From Spisula solida (taxonomy: Eukaryota > Mollusca > Bivalvia > Venerida > Mactridae): DNA of 64,000 nt. The position numbers and the translations under genes are program-made. The notes under the pieces are model-generated. The model was not told the DNA's origin. It saw only the letters and a list, made by a program, of their open reading frames with translations, and did no database searches. Shown here piece by piece: positions 27,601-42,600 of this stretch (position 1 is the first letter of the stretch; every line of letters begins with the position of its first letter). Location: positions 26,573,501-26,637,500 of the forward strand of contig OX365944.1 in the NCBI GenBank assembly GCA_947247005.1, read 5' to 3'.

Positions 27601-30600
27601 ATTACATGTTATACATATAATCCTAGTACCTATTACTGTTAAGGCAGCCATGCGGTGAACGTGTTCATTATATATGGCAGCTTTAAAACAAGTGGTTGTT
27701 TTATTCAGGTGTATTTTTATATAAAACAAGTGGTTGTTTAATTCAGGTGTATTTAATATAAAACAAGTGGTTGTTTAATTCAGGTGTATTTTTATATAAA
27801 ACAAGTGGTTGTTTAATTCAGGTGTATTTTTATATAAAACAAGTGGTTGTTTTATTCAGGTGTATTTTTATATAAAACAAGTGGTTGTTTAATTCAGGTG
27901 TATTTTTATATAAAACAAGTGGTTGTTTTATTCAGGTGTATTTTTATATAAAACAAGTGGTTGTTTAATTCAGGTGTATTTAATATAAAACTTGCTGAAT
28001 CAAGAAGTTCGCTGCTTAAGACACATCAAAAACAATCACATTACCCTGGTTTAACTTCATTCCTTTGTTGTTGCAGGACCGCATAGAGGCAAAAAGATAA
28101 CACTAAGTCGGACAGGGAAGGCAGCACTCAACTTAACCAGTCGAGCACAGAAAACATGAAAATGTACAAGGCACATGCCCAATAAACAACCAAACGAGAA
28201 AATGATCGGCCCGAGTCCCAGCTGTCAAAAGGCTGAATGAAATAGTTTCAGCAATCAAAAGCTCAATAAAGGCAGCGTACTTGCAAATACATGTTATAAT
28301 ATCTAACATTTACAACTGGTAAATCACAATGTACATGAAGTAAATAGTGTACAGTAAATATCGATATGGTCCACTTAATCACCTAGACATTTTAATGATA
28401 AACATTTTATCTGGTCAAATTGAAACTTTATGCTTCATGGCAGTGGTCAGGAGGCAGGTATGGCTACACAACAATAATTTATATCATAATGAATAAGTAT
28501 GAATATTAAATGTACTTACTATAGCACTGGTTGGAATCGGTGGCACCTGCAACATATGTGCTTGTTGACCCAAAGGGACATGGCACACATCCCCCTAGAT
28601 TGTTGCTACCATATGTACCAATCTCACATAGTTCACATATGTTGTTGCCAACATCTTGGGTACCAATTGAACATGCCTCTGAAAATTATTTTAATAAAAT
28701 GCCATAAGATTACAAAAACTCAAAAATTCTCAAACAAAATGTTGAAATGAAGATCAAATATTTGGCAACTTAAGTTTTACCTGGAAATTATCAAACAATA
28801 TGAACCTTTAATAAAATTAACAAGACATATCTGGTACGCATTTTTCTTTTTTTTAACAATTTGGTAAAACAGCTCTGGCTTGCGAAATAATCACAAAAAA
28901 CACAGTTAATACTTGTAATAAAATAGTACTCAGAAAATAAAAGACTAAAAAAGTTTTAAATGAAGAAGAGAAGAGAATTACCATTAGGTAAATCCGCCAC
29001 TGGGATACAGTCATTAGACGAAGTGCTGCCAGTATTTAATGTTGTTTGTCCTGAGCCACATGATGAACATGTAGTAGAACTCGTCCAATATGTTCCTTTA
29101 GGACAAGAATAGCATGGCAAATATCCAGTATTCGAACTCAAGCCATTATTGCATGCAGCTGAAAATCATTAATATCAAATATCAGGCTTTAAACTATGCA
29201 ACTTTAGGATTATTTTACATAAAACATATCAATGGCTTGGAATAAGAAGATCGTAAGTACAAAATCAATATTTTGAGAAAACAAGAAAAATCCATCAGAA
29301 AATTAGAAAACTACTCTTTTAACTATTATGGAAAAACAAGCTTTTTAAACTTCAGTGTGGTCAACATGACCTGTAACTACTAGACCGTGGGCCAGAGGGG
29401 GTTTTGCTCCCCACCCCCCCAGGGGGAATTTTGTGGACCATAATTGTTTGAAACCCCAATGTCTGGCGAACATTTTGGCATAAAGTTTGCAACTGGCGGG
29501 TGGGGCTTTTCTCCGTTACCACGCTTTAAAATACGTTACCCCCAAAATGAAAAATAAAAATTGTAATTTTTAAAGATAAATTGTACCATAATTATGCTAT
29601 TTAATAAGTTTGCATATGTTATTCAAGAGTGTAAACTAGTAGCTGCAAACTGATAGAATTTCAATGCCAAAATGCAATGTTAAAGAAGATAAATATGGGA
29701 AAACTTACGTTACCCTAAAAAAACAAAAGGTTTATGGCATAAAGTTTTTTATTGCAAATTTAGATGACCAGGCAATCAAATAATGAAGTTACCATTACGA
29801 AGTTCAACATTCAACCTAAAAATGATGTATAGATTACCAGTATATGTTAAGAGATAAATGTTTGGTAGCCCTTCTTAAAATGTCACCCAGTCTCCAAAAC
29901 ATGTGCGTTTTTCATTCCTTAAATAATTTCAAGTATTCAAATTGTATCATACACTTTTCAGTTACATATAATACCACTTAATTTATTTATAATGGTTTAT
30001 ATTATATATATTAACAAGTCTCTCACTTGTAAGATATGTTAAGGCAATACTACATTGCACTTTACGTTACCAAACATAAAAATTAAAGTTCATGTTTTCA
30101 GTGTCTTAAAAATGTACTTAAAACAATTAAAAATAAAAAAATAACAATTTAATCCTACTCAAAAATTATTATAGGTTTGCAGTTCAAACTGTATATTTAA
30201 CTAAACAACATGTAAACTATAATGTACATGTATTTAAATATCAAATAATATTACAATTTACTAGCCTTGTATTCTGTTACTCTAGATAAACTTTGCCACT
30301 AAAAAATAATTGATTTTCAAATCAAAATATCATTTATCGCAGTTTGCATTTGAACTTTCAACACATGTATTTAAAAAAAATTATGTTTCAATAAACATTA
30401 CCTTACTTACAAACTTTACAATATCATATAATTTTATGCTGTAATTTTAACACAAAGTTGCATGACCTATCTTTGTAAAATCCCAAACGTACAAGTATTT
30501 TTGTTTGCTTTATACAATATGTATTTAACTTAATAAAAACACACAAATTTAATAATCAAACTTTCAAACTAGAACACACAGATTGCCCCTCGATTTAATA

Positions 30601-33600
30601 TCTTCATGAGGAACTATGCACACACATGACTTTTAAACATTTACTATATATATACATGTATACAATCGTATGCCAGTTATTTAATCACACTACATACAAA
30701 TTAAAAACCACAGTGTACAGTATATTTGAAAATAAGTTTGAAACATTCTCTAGGGTTCACTGTCCAATTCCTCTTGGTCTGTCCGCCACTAGAGGAAAAG
30801 ATTGATAGGTGCATACTTATCTTATGGCGACTACCTGAATTGTTGTGCAATACTGACCAGTGAGAGGTCAAGATCATTTAAGGTAAAATACTCTTAAAAT
30901 AGTGTAAACTGTGTTACTGTTCATAGTTTAAAGCCTTTGCTTATATTTCCTTATCTGTCTAGAGCCAGTATTGCATGTGTTACATACGACATGTAGTCAG
31001 GAATTGCTGCATCATATGACATTGTATGGCTTTAATAAGTGGGGTAGTTACACAATATGGCCTAGGGTGGCTGAAATCTGTATTCGTGGGTTCCCAATAT
31101 GGCATAGGATGGCTGAAATCTTTGTTGGTGGGTTTCCAATATAGCCTAGGATGACTGAAATCTGTATTGGTAGGTTCCCAATATGGCATAGGATGGCTGA
31201 AATCTGTATTGATGGGTTCCCAATATGGCATAGGAGGGCTGAAATCTGTGTTGGTGGGTTCCTAATATGGCCTAGGAGGGCTGAAATCTGTGTTGGTGGG
31301 TTCCCAATATGGCATAGGATGGCTGAAATCAGTGTTGATGGGTTCCAATATGGCATAGCATGGCTGAAATCTGTGTTGGTGGGTTTCTAGTATGGCTTAG
31401 GAGGGCTGCAATCTGTGTTGGTGGTTTCCCAATATGGCATGGGATGGCTGAAATCTCTGTTGGTGGGTTCCAAATATGGCCTGGGATGACTGAAAACTGT
31501 GGTGGTGGGTTCCCAATATGGCAAAGGAGGGCTGAAATCTGTGTTGGTAGGTTCACAATATCGCATAGGAGGGCTGAAATCTGTGTTGGTGGGTTCCCAA
31601 TATGACCTAGGAGGGCTGAAATCTGTGTTGGTAGGTTCCCAATATCGCATAGGAGGGCTGAAATCTGTATGGGTGGGTTCCCAATATAGCCTAGGAGGGC
31701 TGAAATCTGTGTTGGTGGGTTCCCAATAAGGCCTTGGATGGCTTAATCTGTGATGTTGAGTACCCAAAATGGCTTTGGTGACTGTACTCAGATTTGGTGG
31801 GTACCCAATAGGGCCTGAGTGGACTGTACTCTGAGGTTGTGGGTACCAAATGGAACCTGGGATGGCTGTTCTCTGTGGTGATGGGCATCCGATACAGCCT
31901 GGGATGTCTGTACTCAGAGACGGTGGGTACCCAACAGGGCCTGGGATTACTGTACTCTGAGGTGATTGGTACCAAATTGGGCCTGAGCTGGTTGTTGTCA
32001 GTGGTATAGGGTAGTCAATAGGACCTGTGATGACTGTTCTCTGTATCAGTGGGTACCCAATTGGGCCTGAGATGGTTGAACTTATGGAGGTGAGTACATA
32101 AGCTGGCCAGGGACGGCTGTACTAGGCAGTGTTAAGTACCAAATAGGGCATTGAATGGCTTTCCTCAGTGACTATGAGTATCTCTCAGGCATAGTATCGC
32201 TGCACCCAGTAGTTGTGAGTAGGGCATAGGGCCTAAGAAGGCTGGTAGTGGTAATTACCACATAGGGATGAGTACGAACATAATTGGTGGTGGGGAATTA
32301 CCCAATAGAGCCAATGATGGCCTATCGTAACTTGACCTTGAATTGACATTGACCTTGACTTCATAGTGGTCAGTCCATATGATGCACATTATCAAATGAA
32401 TAATATCTAAGCAAATATTTGTGACTATATGCATAAATAAATAAAAATGCATGAGAACATAGAATTTTAAGTGTATGTTTAAATTATGGCGGCCATCTTG
32501 GACGCCATCTTGAATTTCCGGGTCCACACCACGTGTTGACAATTTATGCCGGCAGTTCCATATAGTACATACATAGGCGAACATTTTGGTATATAACATT
32601 GCTTGTTTTACTTTAGCTGTCACCGAGCTACCCCCAAAAAATCACCAATTGTGACCCCACTATATGTGTTATACAAAAATTTTAACTAAAATGTTGTTGA
32701 AACAAGACTGCGTTCAATAAACGCTTATGCCCCCTGTGGAAGCCTTGTCCATAAATAAGTCTAAGTCCAAAATTAGGTCAAGGTGAAGGTCAAAATGGGG
32801 TCAGGTGATACAGGCGTGTAGAGAGTGTTCATATACAACATCCATGCAAGTATGGAAGCTTTGTAGCAAGCCATAATGATGCTAGAAGAAACGGTCAATT
32901 TGGGTTAACCAGGACGGACGGACGGACGGACGGACGGACGGACAGGTGGATCACTATATGCCTCCCGATCTATCAATACGGGGGCATAAAAACCCCAATA
33001 TTTTTGAAAGGTAACATAATTTACATGGCATTTCATATCAATTAACTATTTGTGTAGTTGTACTTTAGCTATATACATTATTGAGCTGCATACTAATTTA
33101 GTACCATCATTTCTTAACTTAAAAACGTCATATACGTTGAGTGTTTTTTTAATATTCTTATAATAAGACTAGTAATTTCATGCAAAGTAACGTAAATTAC
33201 GTATGTTATATCACATTTTTTGCCTATAATAATTTGTACAACTGATAGTTTCAATTTCAAATACATTTAACATACATAAATGTCTTATTCACATGATTTA
33301 TTGAACAATTGGCATGTTTATAATATCATATTATTAAGCAAAATTAGTGATTCCTGTAGAAAATCGCATAGTCACATATTTCAAATCTCCGTGACTCGTT
33401 AAAGCCCCAACAGAAACTTGCAAACTTTCGTCTGTGAATGCCACCTACCATTAGGTTTAAGAAAATCATAGTGTTGAAAATTCCCCCTGGGGGGGGGAGC
33501 AGGGTCAATTGTCAGCTCAAGGTCTATACCAATTTTTATGAAAATTAGAAGCGCCTTGAGATACAGATTTCAAATATACATGAGTCTACGACCTCCTAAT

Positions 33601-36600
33601 TCTAAGCCAGCGATATGTCCATACAAATCACATACTTGGTATGTAACAACATTCAATTTAATAAGCCATAGTAGTGAAAACATTTTCTAATTCAGAAAGA
33701 CATCAGTTATGTGCAAGAAGATATGATACTCCCTGGGTTGGACAATATAAAACAGTAAAATATTCTGAATATATATCATATAGAAACTTGCCCAAAGCTT
33801 TAACATGGCTACATATAGACCAAGCTGACAAGCATTCATTAGCTTTCATTATTCATTAAATAGCCAAAGACTTATACATGAATACAACGTATATGTCTTT
33901 GAAATAGCCAAGCTAACAAGAGTGCCGATTTGGCCTATAATGGAATTTGGCCTAGATATTACGTCCATAAGCATTGTCAGCAAGTTTGAAGACGATCGCA
34001 CGAAAACTGTTTGAGTTAGAGTACATACAAGGCCAATTTCACTATTTTTTGGTAAATGAAGGACCATAACCCAAGAAGGCCTGGGCCGATTTGGCCTATA
34101 ATCGAACTTGGCCTAGATATTACGTTCATAAGCATTGTCAGCAAGTTTGAAGACGATCGCACGTAAACTGTTTGAGTTAAAGTACAGACAAGGCCAATTT
34201 CATGTTTTTTTTGGTAAATGAAGGACCATAACCCAAAAAGGCCTGGGCTGATTTGGCCTATAATCGAACTTGGTCTAGATATTACATCCATAAGCATTGT
34301 CATCAAGTTTGAAGACGATCGCACAAAAACTGTTTGAGTTAGAGTACATACAAGCCAATTTCACTATTTTTTGGTAAATGAAGGACCATAACCCAAGAAG
34401 GCCTGGGCCGATTTGGCCTATAATCGAACTTGGCCTAGATATTACGTTCATAAGCATTGTCAGCAAGTTTGAAGACGATCGCACGTAAACTGTTTGAGTT
34501 AAAGTACAGACAAGGCCAATTTCATGTTTTTTTTGGTAAATGAAGGACCATAACCCAAAAAGGCCTGGGCTGATTTGGCCTATAATCAAACTTGGTCTAG
34601 ATATTACATTCATAAGAATTGTCATCAAGTTTGAAGACGATCGCACGAAAACTGTTAGAGTACAGACAAGGCCAATTTCACATTGTTTTTGGTAAATGAA
34701 GGACCATAACCCAAAAAGGCCTGGACCGATTTGGCCTATAATTGAACTTGGCCTTGATATTACATCCATAAGCATTGTCAGCAAATTTGAAGACGATCGC
34801 ACGAAAATTGATTGAGTTAGAGTACAGACAAATTACTGGACGCCGTCCGCCCATCCGCCCGTCAAGGGTGTTCACATAATACGTCCCGTTTTCAACGGGC
34901 GTATAAAAATGGTAAAAAAAAGATGAATTCTTAATGCACGTTACTAAATAATTAAAATATGGTAGATTTTGAGCATCAACTTGACCTTGAAAACCAAAGA
35001 TTAAAGATTATTCAACCTAATAAATACAAATGCACATTACAAATTGTTTTCTTTTTATTCAATGTCTTTAACCCATAAAATATGCAACCTTGTCAAATGA
35101 CATGTACCATTTATTGAAATTTTATTCACATCCACCAAAATTTAATTTCAACAGAAGTTAATGATTTTGATGGATATAAATCATCAATATAAAAAACCAG
35201 AAATGGTACATTATAAGTAAAAGCGGACCTGATCCTCACCTTTATAGATGCATGAATATGTTAGATGCATGAATACATTACAAGGTTCTTGCATCGAATA
35301 TATCAATTTCAGTGAACAATGAGTCCTTGTAATACACCTCCTATACCATATTCATAACACCTTCACTTGTAACAACAATACACTGCCTTTATTTAGGTAT
35401 GTCACTTTTATAAAAACATCGCAATGTCATAGAATTGAATTGTTATTTAATTGGAGAAAAAGGCAATGAAAATTATTACCATATTCCTAAAACACATACT
35501 GATATAAATCTATTATTCAGGTCAGTTACTTGTTTGCATAACATTCTGTACAAAAACATTGCAATAATTACACTTATCAATGTCTTATTTTTATAGATAT
35601 TGTGTGTATTAGTATGTAGCTTAAACAACATTAACATCAAGCAGAAATTGTCATCAGTGATTTTTTTCCTTCTTTATTAGGGTCCGGTAAACGGACCCTT
35701 TCCCAATTGCAAATAGGCTATAATATTCCCAAATTTGAATGAAGAAACAGGCCTAGACACTAACTATTTTGGCCACTGGTCCGACAGGGCAAAAGGGCCC
35801 AACTTGTAAATAGGTCAGTTACTGGTCCTCCAGAATTTTCACTGGTCCTTCTGGATTTTCACTGGTCTCGGACCAGCGGACCAGTGTTAGTGTCGAGCCC
35901 TGAGAAATTCCCAATGACCAATTTAAAAAAAAAAATTCAAAATCGGCCATAAACTGATAAAGTTATGAACATTTTTGACAACAGGTCAAGCATAAAAGTT
36001 AAAAAAAAACAGTAAACATTCACATGACATTCACATGTAATCTCTTTTTCTGTTTTAATTGGCCTTTCTGCTTCATGGAATTTTCCAATTTCAAGTTAAC
36101 ACGACGCTAAAATTCCCAATCTGAACGGACCTGGACCCTTTCCCAAAGAGACAAAAAAAATCGCTGCTCATAATATTATTCTGGGCAAGGAGCTACTCAT
36201 AAATATTCACGAATATAAATCAGGATCAGGTTTATATATTGAAACATTTACATACCGATACATTGTGAAAATGAAGTTGCACCAGGGGTGTATGTTGTGA
36301 ATCCGGCTGGACAATCTTGGCAAGCATTGTTATTTCCATCATTGTATTTACCAATTCCACAAACCGTACATATCAGACCATTAGATTGTGTACCTGGAGG
36401 GCATCGTGCTGAAATAACAATCATTTTGTAACCATGGATACTGTTCATTACGACCGTGATACACTTATCTCACTAAAAACTGTTATAAATAAAGATAGTA
36501 ATCTGGACACAGTATTTTTATCAAATACAAGGGGGTACCCAGAATTAACCACATTGAGGCTACATGTATATACATATAAGATAGAAAGAACACAGTACGC

Positions 36601-39600
36601 TGGCTTAGAATAAGAGAAAACAAGAAAAAAACTTAGTAACTCTTTACCTACTTAACGTCGGGTAATAATCGTGACATTTTTATTTTCGCTAATTATACTC
36701 GTGAATTGTGTCCTTTGCGAATTCACAATTCTGCGAAAATTTACTACATTATAGTTCACCGGCTCAGCGTTCAACTACTGTGCAATTTTAGTGTCATTGT
36801 TATTATATTTATAATAGGGAATACCATTTGCACGAAATATCCAGCAGCTAATATATATGGTGCTGTGTTGTTTTTATGCTTTGCTACAAAAAGCTTTGTA
36901 GTAATCGACACAGTCTGATGCATCCTCATAGTACTATCATATAACTAGATAATACTGGTATTATTCTGTTCAAATATAAGTTGAACACCTGAATGCTACA
37001 GAAGGTTTTCAGTGAAGATGATTTCATACTCACAACAAGTGTTTCCAGTATAAGATGCGAAATAAGGTATGGAGCAGTAAAATCCGGAATCCACTACTGC
37101 AGCATTTGGGCTGTTCCATTTCAAATTAGGACATCCATTGTTATCACCATCTAAACCTTCAGCTAACGGTAATGTATTTCCTACAGCATTTATATTATTA
37201 CTTAAGGATTCCACACATGAACTATAGCGACTTGAATCAGAATTGCTCATGGTATACTGGAATGTCATTTTGACCTACAATTTAAGCACAAAAGAAAATA
37301 TTATTGGAACTAAAATTTGCATAATGTCCCTAAAATAGTGCTTTATTACAGAAGTAAAACAACAATAGAAATTAACACATGAACATTTTAACTTAGTTGA
37401 ACAAGAGCTGCCACTGTAAGTGTAAGGGATATATTGTAGAATCTGGAAAGTAAGCGCACACGCTTATATAAATTTTAGTGACACTTTTATGTGCTTATAC
37501 CCGATTCTACAGTAATTATATCACCGTTCTTTATAATATTTTGGACAAAGTTTAATTCTGGCCTGATTCACCACCCTGCCCAAGTTCCAAAAATAAATAC
37601 TGTTCAAAATGTAACTGGTGAAATTACCATTTGTGGGTACAAAAAAAGAGCTGTCCATGAACAGAGTGCTTCACTATTCGCAGTGCCATACTAGGATAGT
37701 ATACGTGGGTCATTCAATAAATTCGTAGACTGTGTTAATAATTTGGAACACAAGTGCTGAAAATTTTGAGTGAAACAACGGATTTTGAAAGAAAATATGG
37801 CTAAACTATAAATATCATCATACCGGTACCACCACACACCGCAATTTATGATCTGACGTCAGTGACGTTATTGACGTTTTGAAGATTTTCAAATGGTAGC
37901 CCGAAATGATATAATGTTATTAACATTGAAATAAACATAAAGTTTCAAATTGTATATGATTTAACATATATTCCACAATATCTTGTGTAGTCTAAGTTAA
38001 GGATTAAGGCTTGGTTTAATGGTTGTATATTGATATGAAAACACCTGGCACATTTCGACGGACGTTGCGTGAAACGTCACTACGATTGCCTATCTGCACA
38101 TCCATGTATCGTTTTAAATACCATGCTGCTCTTCAGAAATTTGTTTTTGCTACTTAATGACAAGACCACTGCATGATGTATGTTCTCCTTCCGCTCTATG
38201 TAGCAGCTTGTGTGTGTCTGCTGAGTTTTTCCAAGCCCCATGCACAATTCAATAGTCGTATGAATTTCCTTGCGTAAAGAAATAGACATTTTGACGTTAT
38301 TGAAAACGCGACTCGCCTTGATAAAACAGTTTTTAATTCCCAAAACGACGTCCAAATAACTTCATTCTTTCATGAAACCCAAAGATAATATTTTGTAATA
38401 ATCTGGCTGAAACATCGGAATGTATATCAACTTAATCAGAATTTATAACTAGTTGAACAAATGAAGAAGGCACGTTACGTCGGTCGGGGGTGGTGAAGCG
38501 TTTCCATGGTAATACAGTGGCGGATAGCATGCTACTAGTTTGCATTATTGAAGATAAATTTGCTTTGACTGTTGGTAATAAGTTACTGTTTGTAATGTTA
38601 CATGAAATTATTTTTAAACCGCAATAATAATGAAATGAGAAAGATTGTCTACGAATATATTGAATGACCCTTGTTATCATTATATATTCAAAACAAAATA
38701 CTTGATAGCAGCAGCATTATCCTCTGCTGTGAACAAATTGGGCCTTCAAAGTCGAAAATGGCAGATAACTTGGACAAAATTCAGGACATAGTTACCTACT
38801 CATATGTATATCTCAGGGTCATTATGGTTAACAAGTTAGCAAAGTATCAAAAGAATATGACAATACACTTCGAAGATATTAGAGGTTAAAAAAACCTGTA
38901 CCTAACATTGGCATTTCTAAGTCCAAAAGGGGGCATAATTTCAACAAATGCTTGATAGAGTTACCTACCCCTGTGTAGGGGTTATGGTCATGATGGTGAA
39001 CAAATATGCAGAGTATCAAAGCAATATGTCAATACACTTTAAAGATATTAGAGTTTAAAAGACCTGTACCTAAACTTTAACATTTGCATTTCTAAGTCCA
39101 AAAGGGGGCATAATTTCAAAAAGTATGCTTGATAGAGTTACCTACCCCTGTGTAGGGTTTGGGGTCATGATAGTGAACAAAATGCTAAGTATAAAGCAAT
39201 ATGTCAATGCACTTTGAAGATATTAGAGGTTAAAACAAGAGCTGTCCACGATCAGCGCACTCCACTATTCGCAGTACAAACTAACCATGCTAGGATAGTA
39301 TAATCATTATATATTCAAGTAAAATGCTTCAATACATAACAGCAGCATTACCCTCTGCTGTGTAGAGGTTGGTACTTCTAAGTCAAAAAAGGGAGATAAT
39401 TTGGACAAAATGCAGGACAGTTACCTACTCATGTGTAGGTCCTCTGGGTCATGAAGATGAACAAATATGCATTTCTAAGTCCAAAAGTGGGCATAATTTC
39501 AACAAAATGCTAAACAGTAATCTTCTCCTATGTAGGGGTTGGGGTCATGATGGTGATGTATGCAAAATATCAAAACAATATATCAATGCACTTGAAATTA

Positions 39601-42600
39601 GAGGTTAAAAAACTTGTACCTAAACTTTAACATTTGCATTTCCAAGTCCAATAGAGGGCATAATTTCAAGAAAATGCTTGATAGAGTTACCTACCCCAAA
39701 CAGGGGCAGGGTCATGGTGATGAATAAGTATGCAGAGTATCAAAGCAATATATCAATACACTTTGAAGTTAATAGAGGTTTAAAAACTTGTACCTAAACG
39801 TTAACATTAATTTTGCATTTCCAAGTCCGAAAGGGGGCATAATTTCACCAAAATGCTTAATAGTGTTACCTACCCCTATGTATGGGTTGGGGTCATGATG
39901 GTGAACAAGTATGCAACGTATCAAAGCAATATGTCAATGAACTTTGAAGATATTAGAGGTTAAAAAACCCGTACTTAAACTTTAACATTTGCACTATTTA
40001 CACTTAAGGGGCGTAATTTCAACAAAATGCCTGATAGAGTCACCTACTCCTGCATATGGGTTAGGATCATGATGGCAAACAAGTATGCATATTATAAAAG
40101 CAACTTCTCAAAGGACTTAGAGAATATAAGAGGTTAAAAAACCTGTACCTAAACTTTAACAAAGTGTTACGCCGCCGCCAACGCCGACGCTCAGGTGATT
40201 GCAATAGATCCCCTTATTCTTTGAATAGGGGAGCTAAAAAGCAAAAGTACAAGAAAATGTTGAAGAAGAAACATACCACTCTATTATTATCCACAAAACC
40301 TTGTGTAGTCTGTAGAAAGGTGATGTCCAGATTGTTCAATGAAAACAGGTTACTACAAGATGTATGTAACCTAGTTGCCATCGGAATAAAATGGACACTT
40401 GCTGTACTAATGTAAGTTGATATACAGGAATCAGATACAGACAACACATTGTCATCTTCTGGTACATAATCATAACTTATGTCAACAATAAACACCTGTG
40501 GTATGGTTAGATCATCTGTAAATAAACAACACTATCTCATTATACATACCAAAGTACAACCACAGCACAACCACAGTACTACCTCTGTACAACCACAGTA
40601 CTACCTCTGTACAACAACAGTACTACCTCTGTACAGCAACAGTACTACCTCTGTACAACAACAGTACTACCTCTGTACAGCAACAGTACTACCTCTGTAC
40701 AGCAACAGTACAACCTCTGTACAGCAACAGTACTACCTCTGTACAACAACAGTACTACCTCTGTACAGCAACAGTACAACCTCTGTACAGCAACAGTACT
40801 ACCTCTGTACAACAACAGTACTACCTCTGTACAGCAACAGTACAACCACAGCACAACCACAGTACTACCTCTGTACAACAACAGTACTACCTCTGTACAA
40901 CAACAGTACAACCACAGCACAACCACAGTACTACCTCTGTACAACAACAGTACTACCTCTGTACAACCACAGTACAACGTCTGTACAACCACAGTACTAC
41001 CTCTGTACAACAACAGTACTACCTCTGTACAACAATAGTACTACCTCTGTACAACAATAGTACTACCTCTGTACAACCACAGTACAACGTCTGTACAACA
41101 ACAGTACTACCTCTGTACAACAACAGTACTACCTATGTACAGCAACAGTACTACCTCTGTACAACAACAGTACTACCTCTGTACAACCACAGTACTACCT
41201 CTGTACAACAACAGTACTACCTCTGTACAACCACAGTACAACGTCTGTACAGCAACAGTACTACCTCTGTACAACAACAGTACTACCTCTGTACAGCAAC
41301 AGTACTACCTCTGTACAACAACAGTACTACCTCTGTACAACAACAGTACTACCTCTGTACAACAACAGTACTACCTCTGTACAACAACAGTACTACCTCT
41401 GTACAACAACAGTACTACCTCTGTACAACAACAGTACTACCTCTGTACAACAACAGTACTACCTCTGTACAACAACAGTACTACCTCTGTACAGCAACAG
41501 TACTACCTCTGTACAACCACAGTACTACCTCTGTACAACCACAGTACTACCTCTGTACAACCACAGTACTACCTCTGTACAACCACAGTACTACCTCTGT
41601 ACAACCACAGTACTACCTCTGTACAACCACAGTACTACCTCTGTACAACCACAGTACTACCTCTGTACAACAACAGTACAACCTCTGTACAACCACAGTA
41701 CAACGTCTGTACAACCACAGTACTACCTCTGTACAACCACAGTACTACCTCTGTACAACCACAGTACTACCTCTGTACAACAACAGTACTACCTCTGTAC
41801 AACAACAGTACTACCTCTGTACAACAACAGTACTACCTCTGTACAACAACAGTACTACCTCTGTACAGCAACAGTACTACCTCTGTACAACAACAGTACA
41901 ACCTCTGTACAACAACAGTACTACCCCTGTACAACAACAGTACTACCTCTGTACAACAACAGTACTACCTCTGTACAACCACAGTACTACCTCTGTACAA
42001 CAACAGTACTACCTCTGTACAACAACAGTACTACCTCTGTACAACCACAGTACTACCTCTGTACAACCACAGTACTACCCCTGTACAACAACAGTACTAC
42101 CTCTGTACAACAACAGTACTACCTCTGTACAACCACAGTACTACCTCTGTACAACAACAGTACTACCTCTGTACAACAACAGTACTACCTCTGTACAACA
42201 ACAGTACTACCTATGTACAACCACAGTACTACCTCTGTACAACCACAGTACTACCTCTGTACAACAACAGTACTACCTCTGTACAACCACAGTACTACCT
42301 CTGTACAACCACAGTACTACCTCTGTACAACCACAGTACTACCTCTGTACAACAACAGTACAACCTCTGTACAGCAACAGTACTACCTCTGTACAACAAC
42401 AGTACTACCTCTGTACAACAACAGTACAACCTCTGTACAACAACAGTACTACCTCTGTACAACCACAGTACTACCTCTGTACAACATGTGACGCTCAACA
42501 GATGGTGATTATATTTGAGCCAGTCTCCAGGAAAACCTGCTATTTTGACAAAAATATTGATTTTAAGATTTTCCATAGTATTACAGGATAATGTTAAATA

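Larger units (their letters stand above)
29233..33612. mobile_element. Nested 4.4-kb inverted-repeat structure
   Basis: The outer ends GGCTTGGAATAAGAAG and TTCTAAGCCAGC match the short element 14672-14894. Inside, a second inverted pair, GCTCCCCACCCCCCCAGGGG near 29407 and CCCCTGGGGGGGGGAGCAGG near 33483, delimits a roughly 4.1-kb insert. The insert holds the 42-bp array and the short element 32701-32992. No transposase was recognised. Confidence 0.5.

Noticed and set aside
30980..31767. Several open frames with YWEPTNTDFSHP-like or PTQISALL-like repeats
   Set aside because: Periodic translation of the 42-bp array on both strands.
34016..34875. Minus-strand frames with MRSSSNLLTMLMDVISRPSS repeats
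   Set aside because: Translation of the 155-bp tandem element. The repeats are defined at the DNA level across the non-coding ends as well.
40479..42508. Frames of 193 and 457 codons rich in Ser, Thr, Gln and Tyr
   Set aside because: The 22-bp unit lacks stops in most registers, giving a 66-bp, 22-residue period in several frames. It lies inside an intron.
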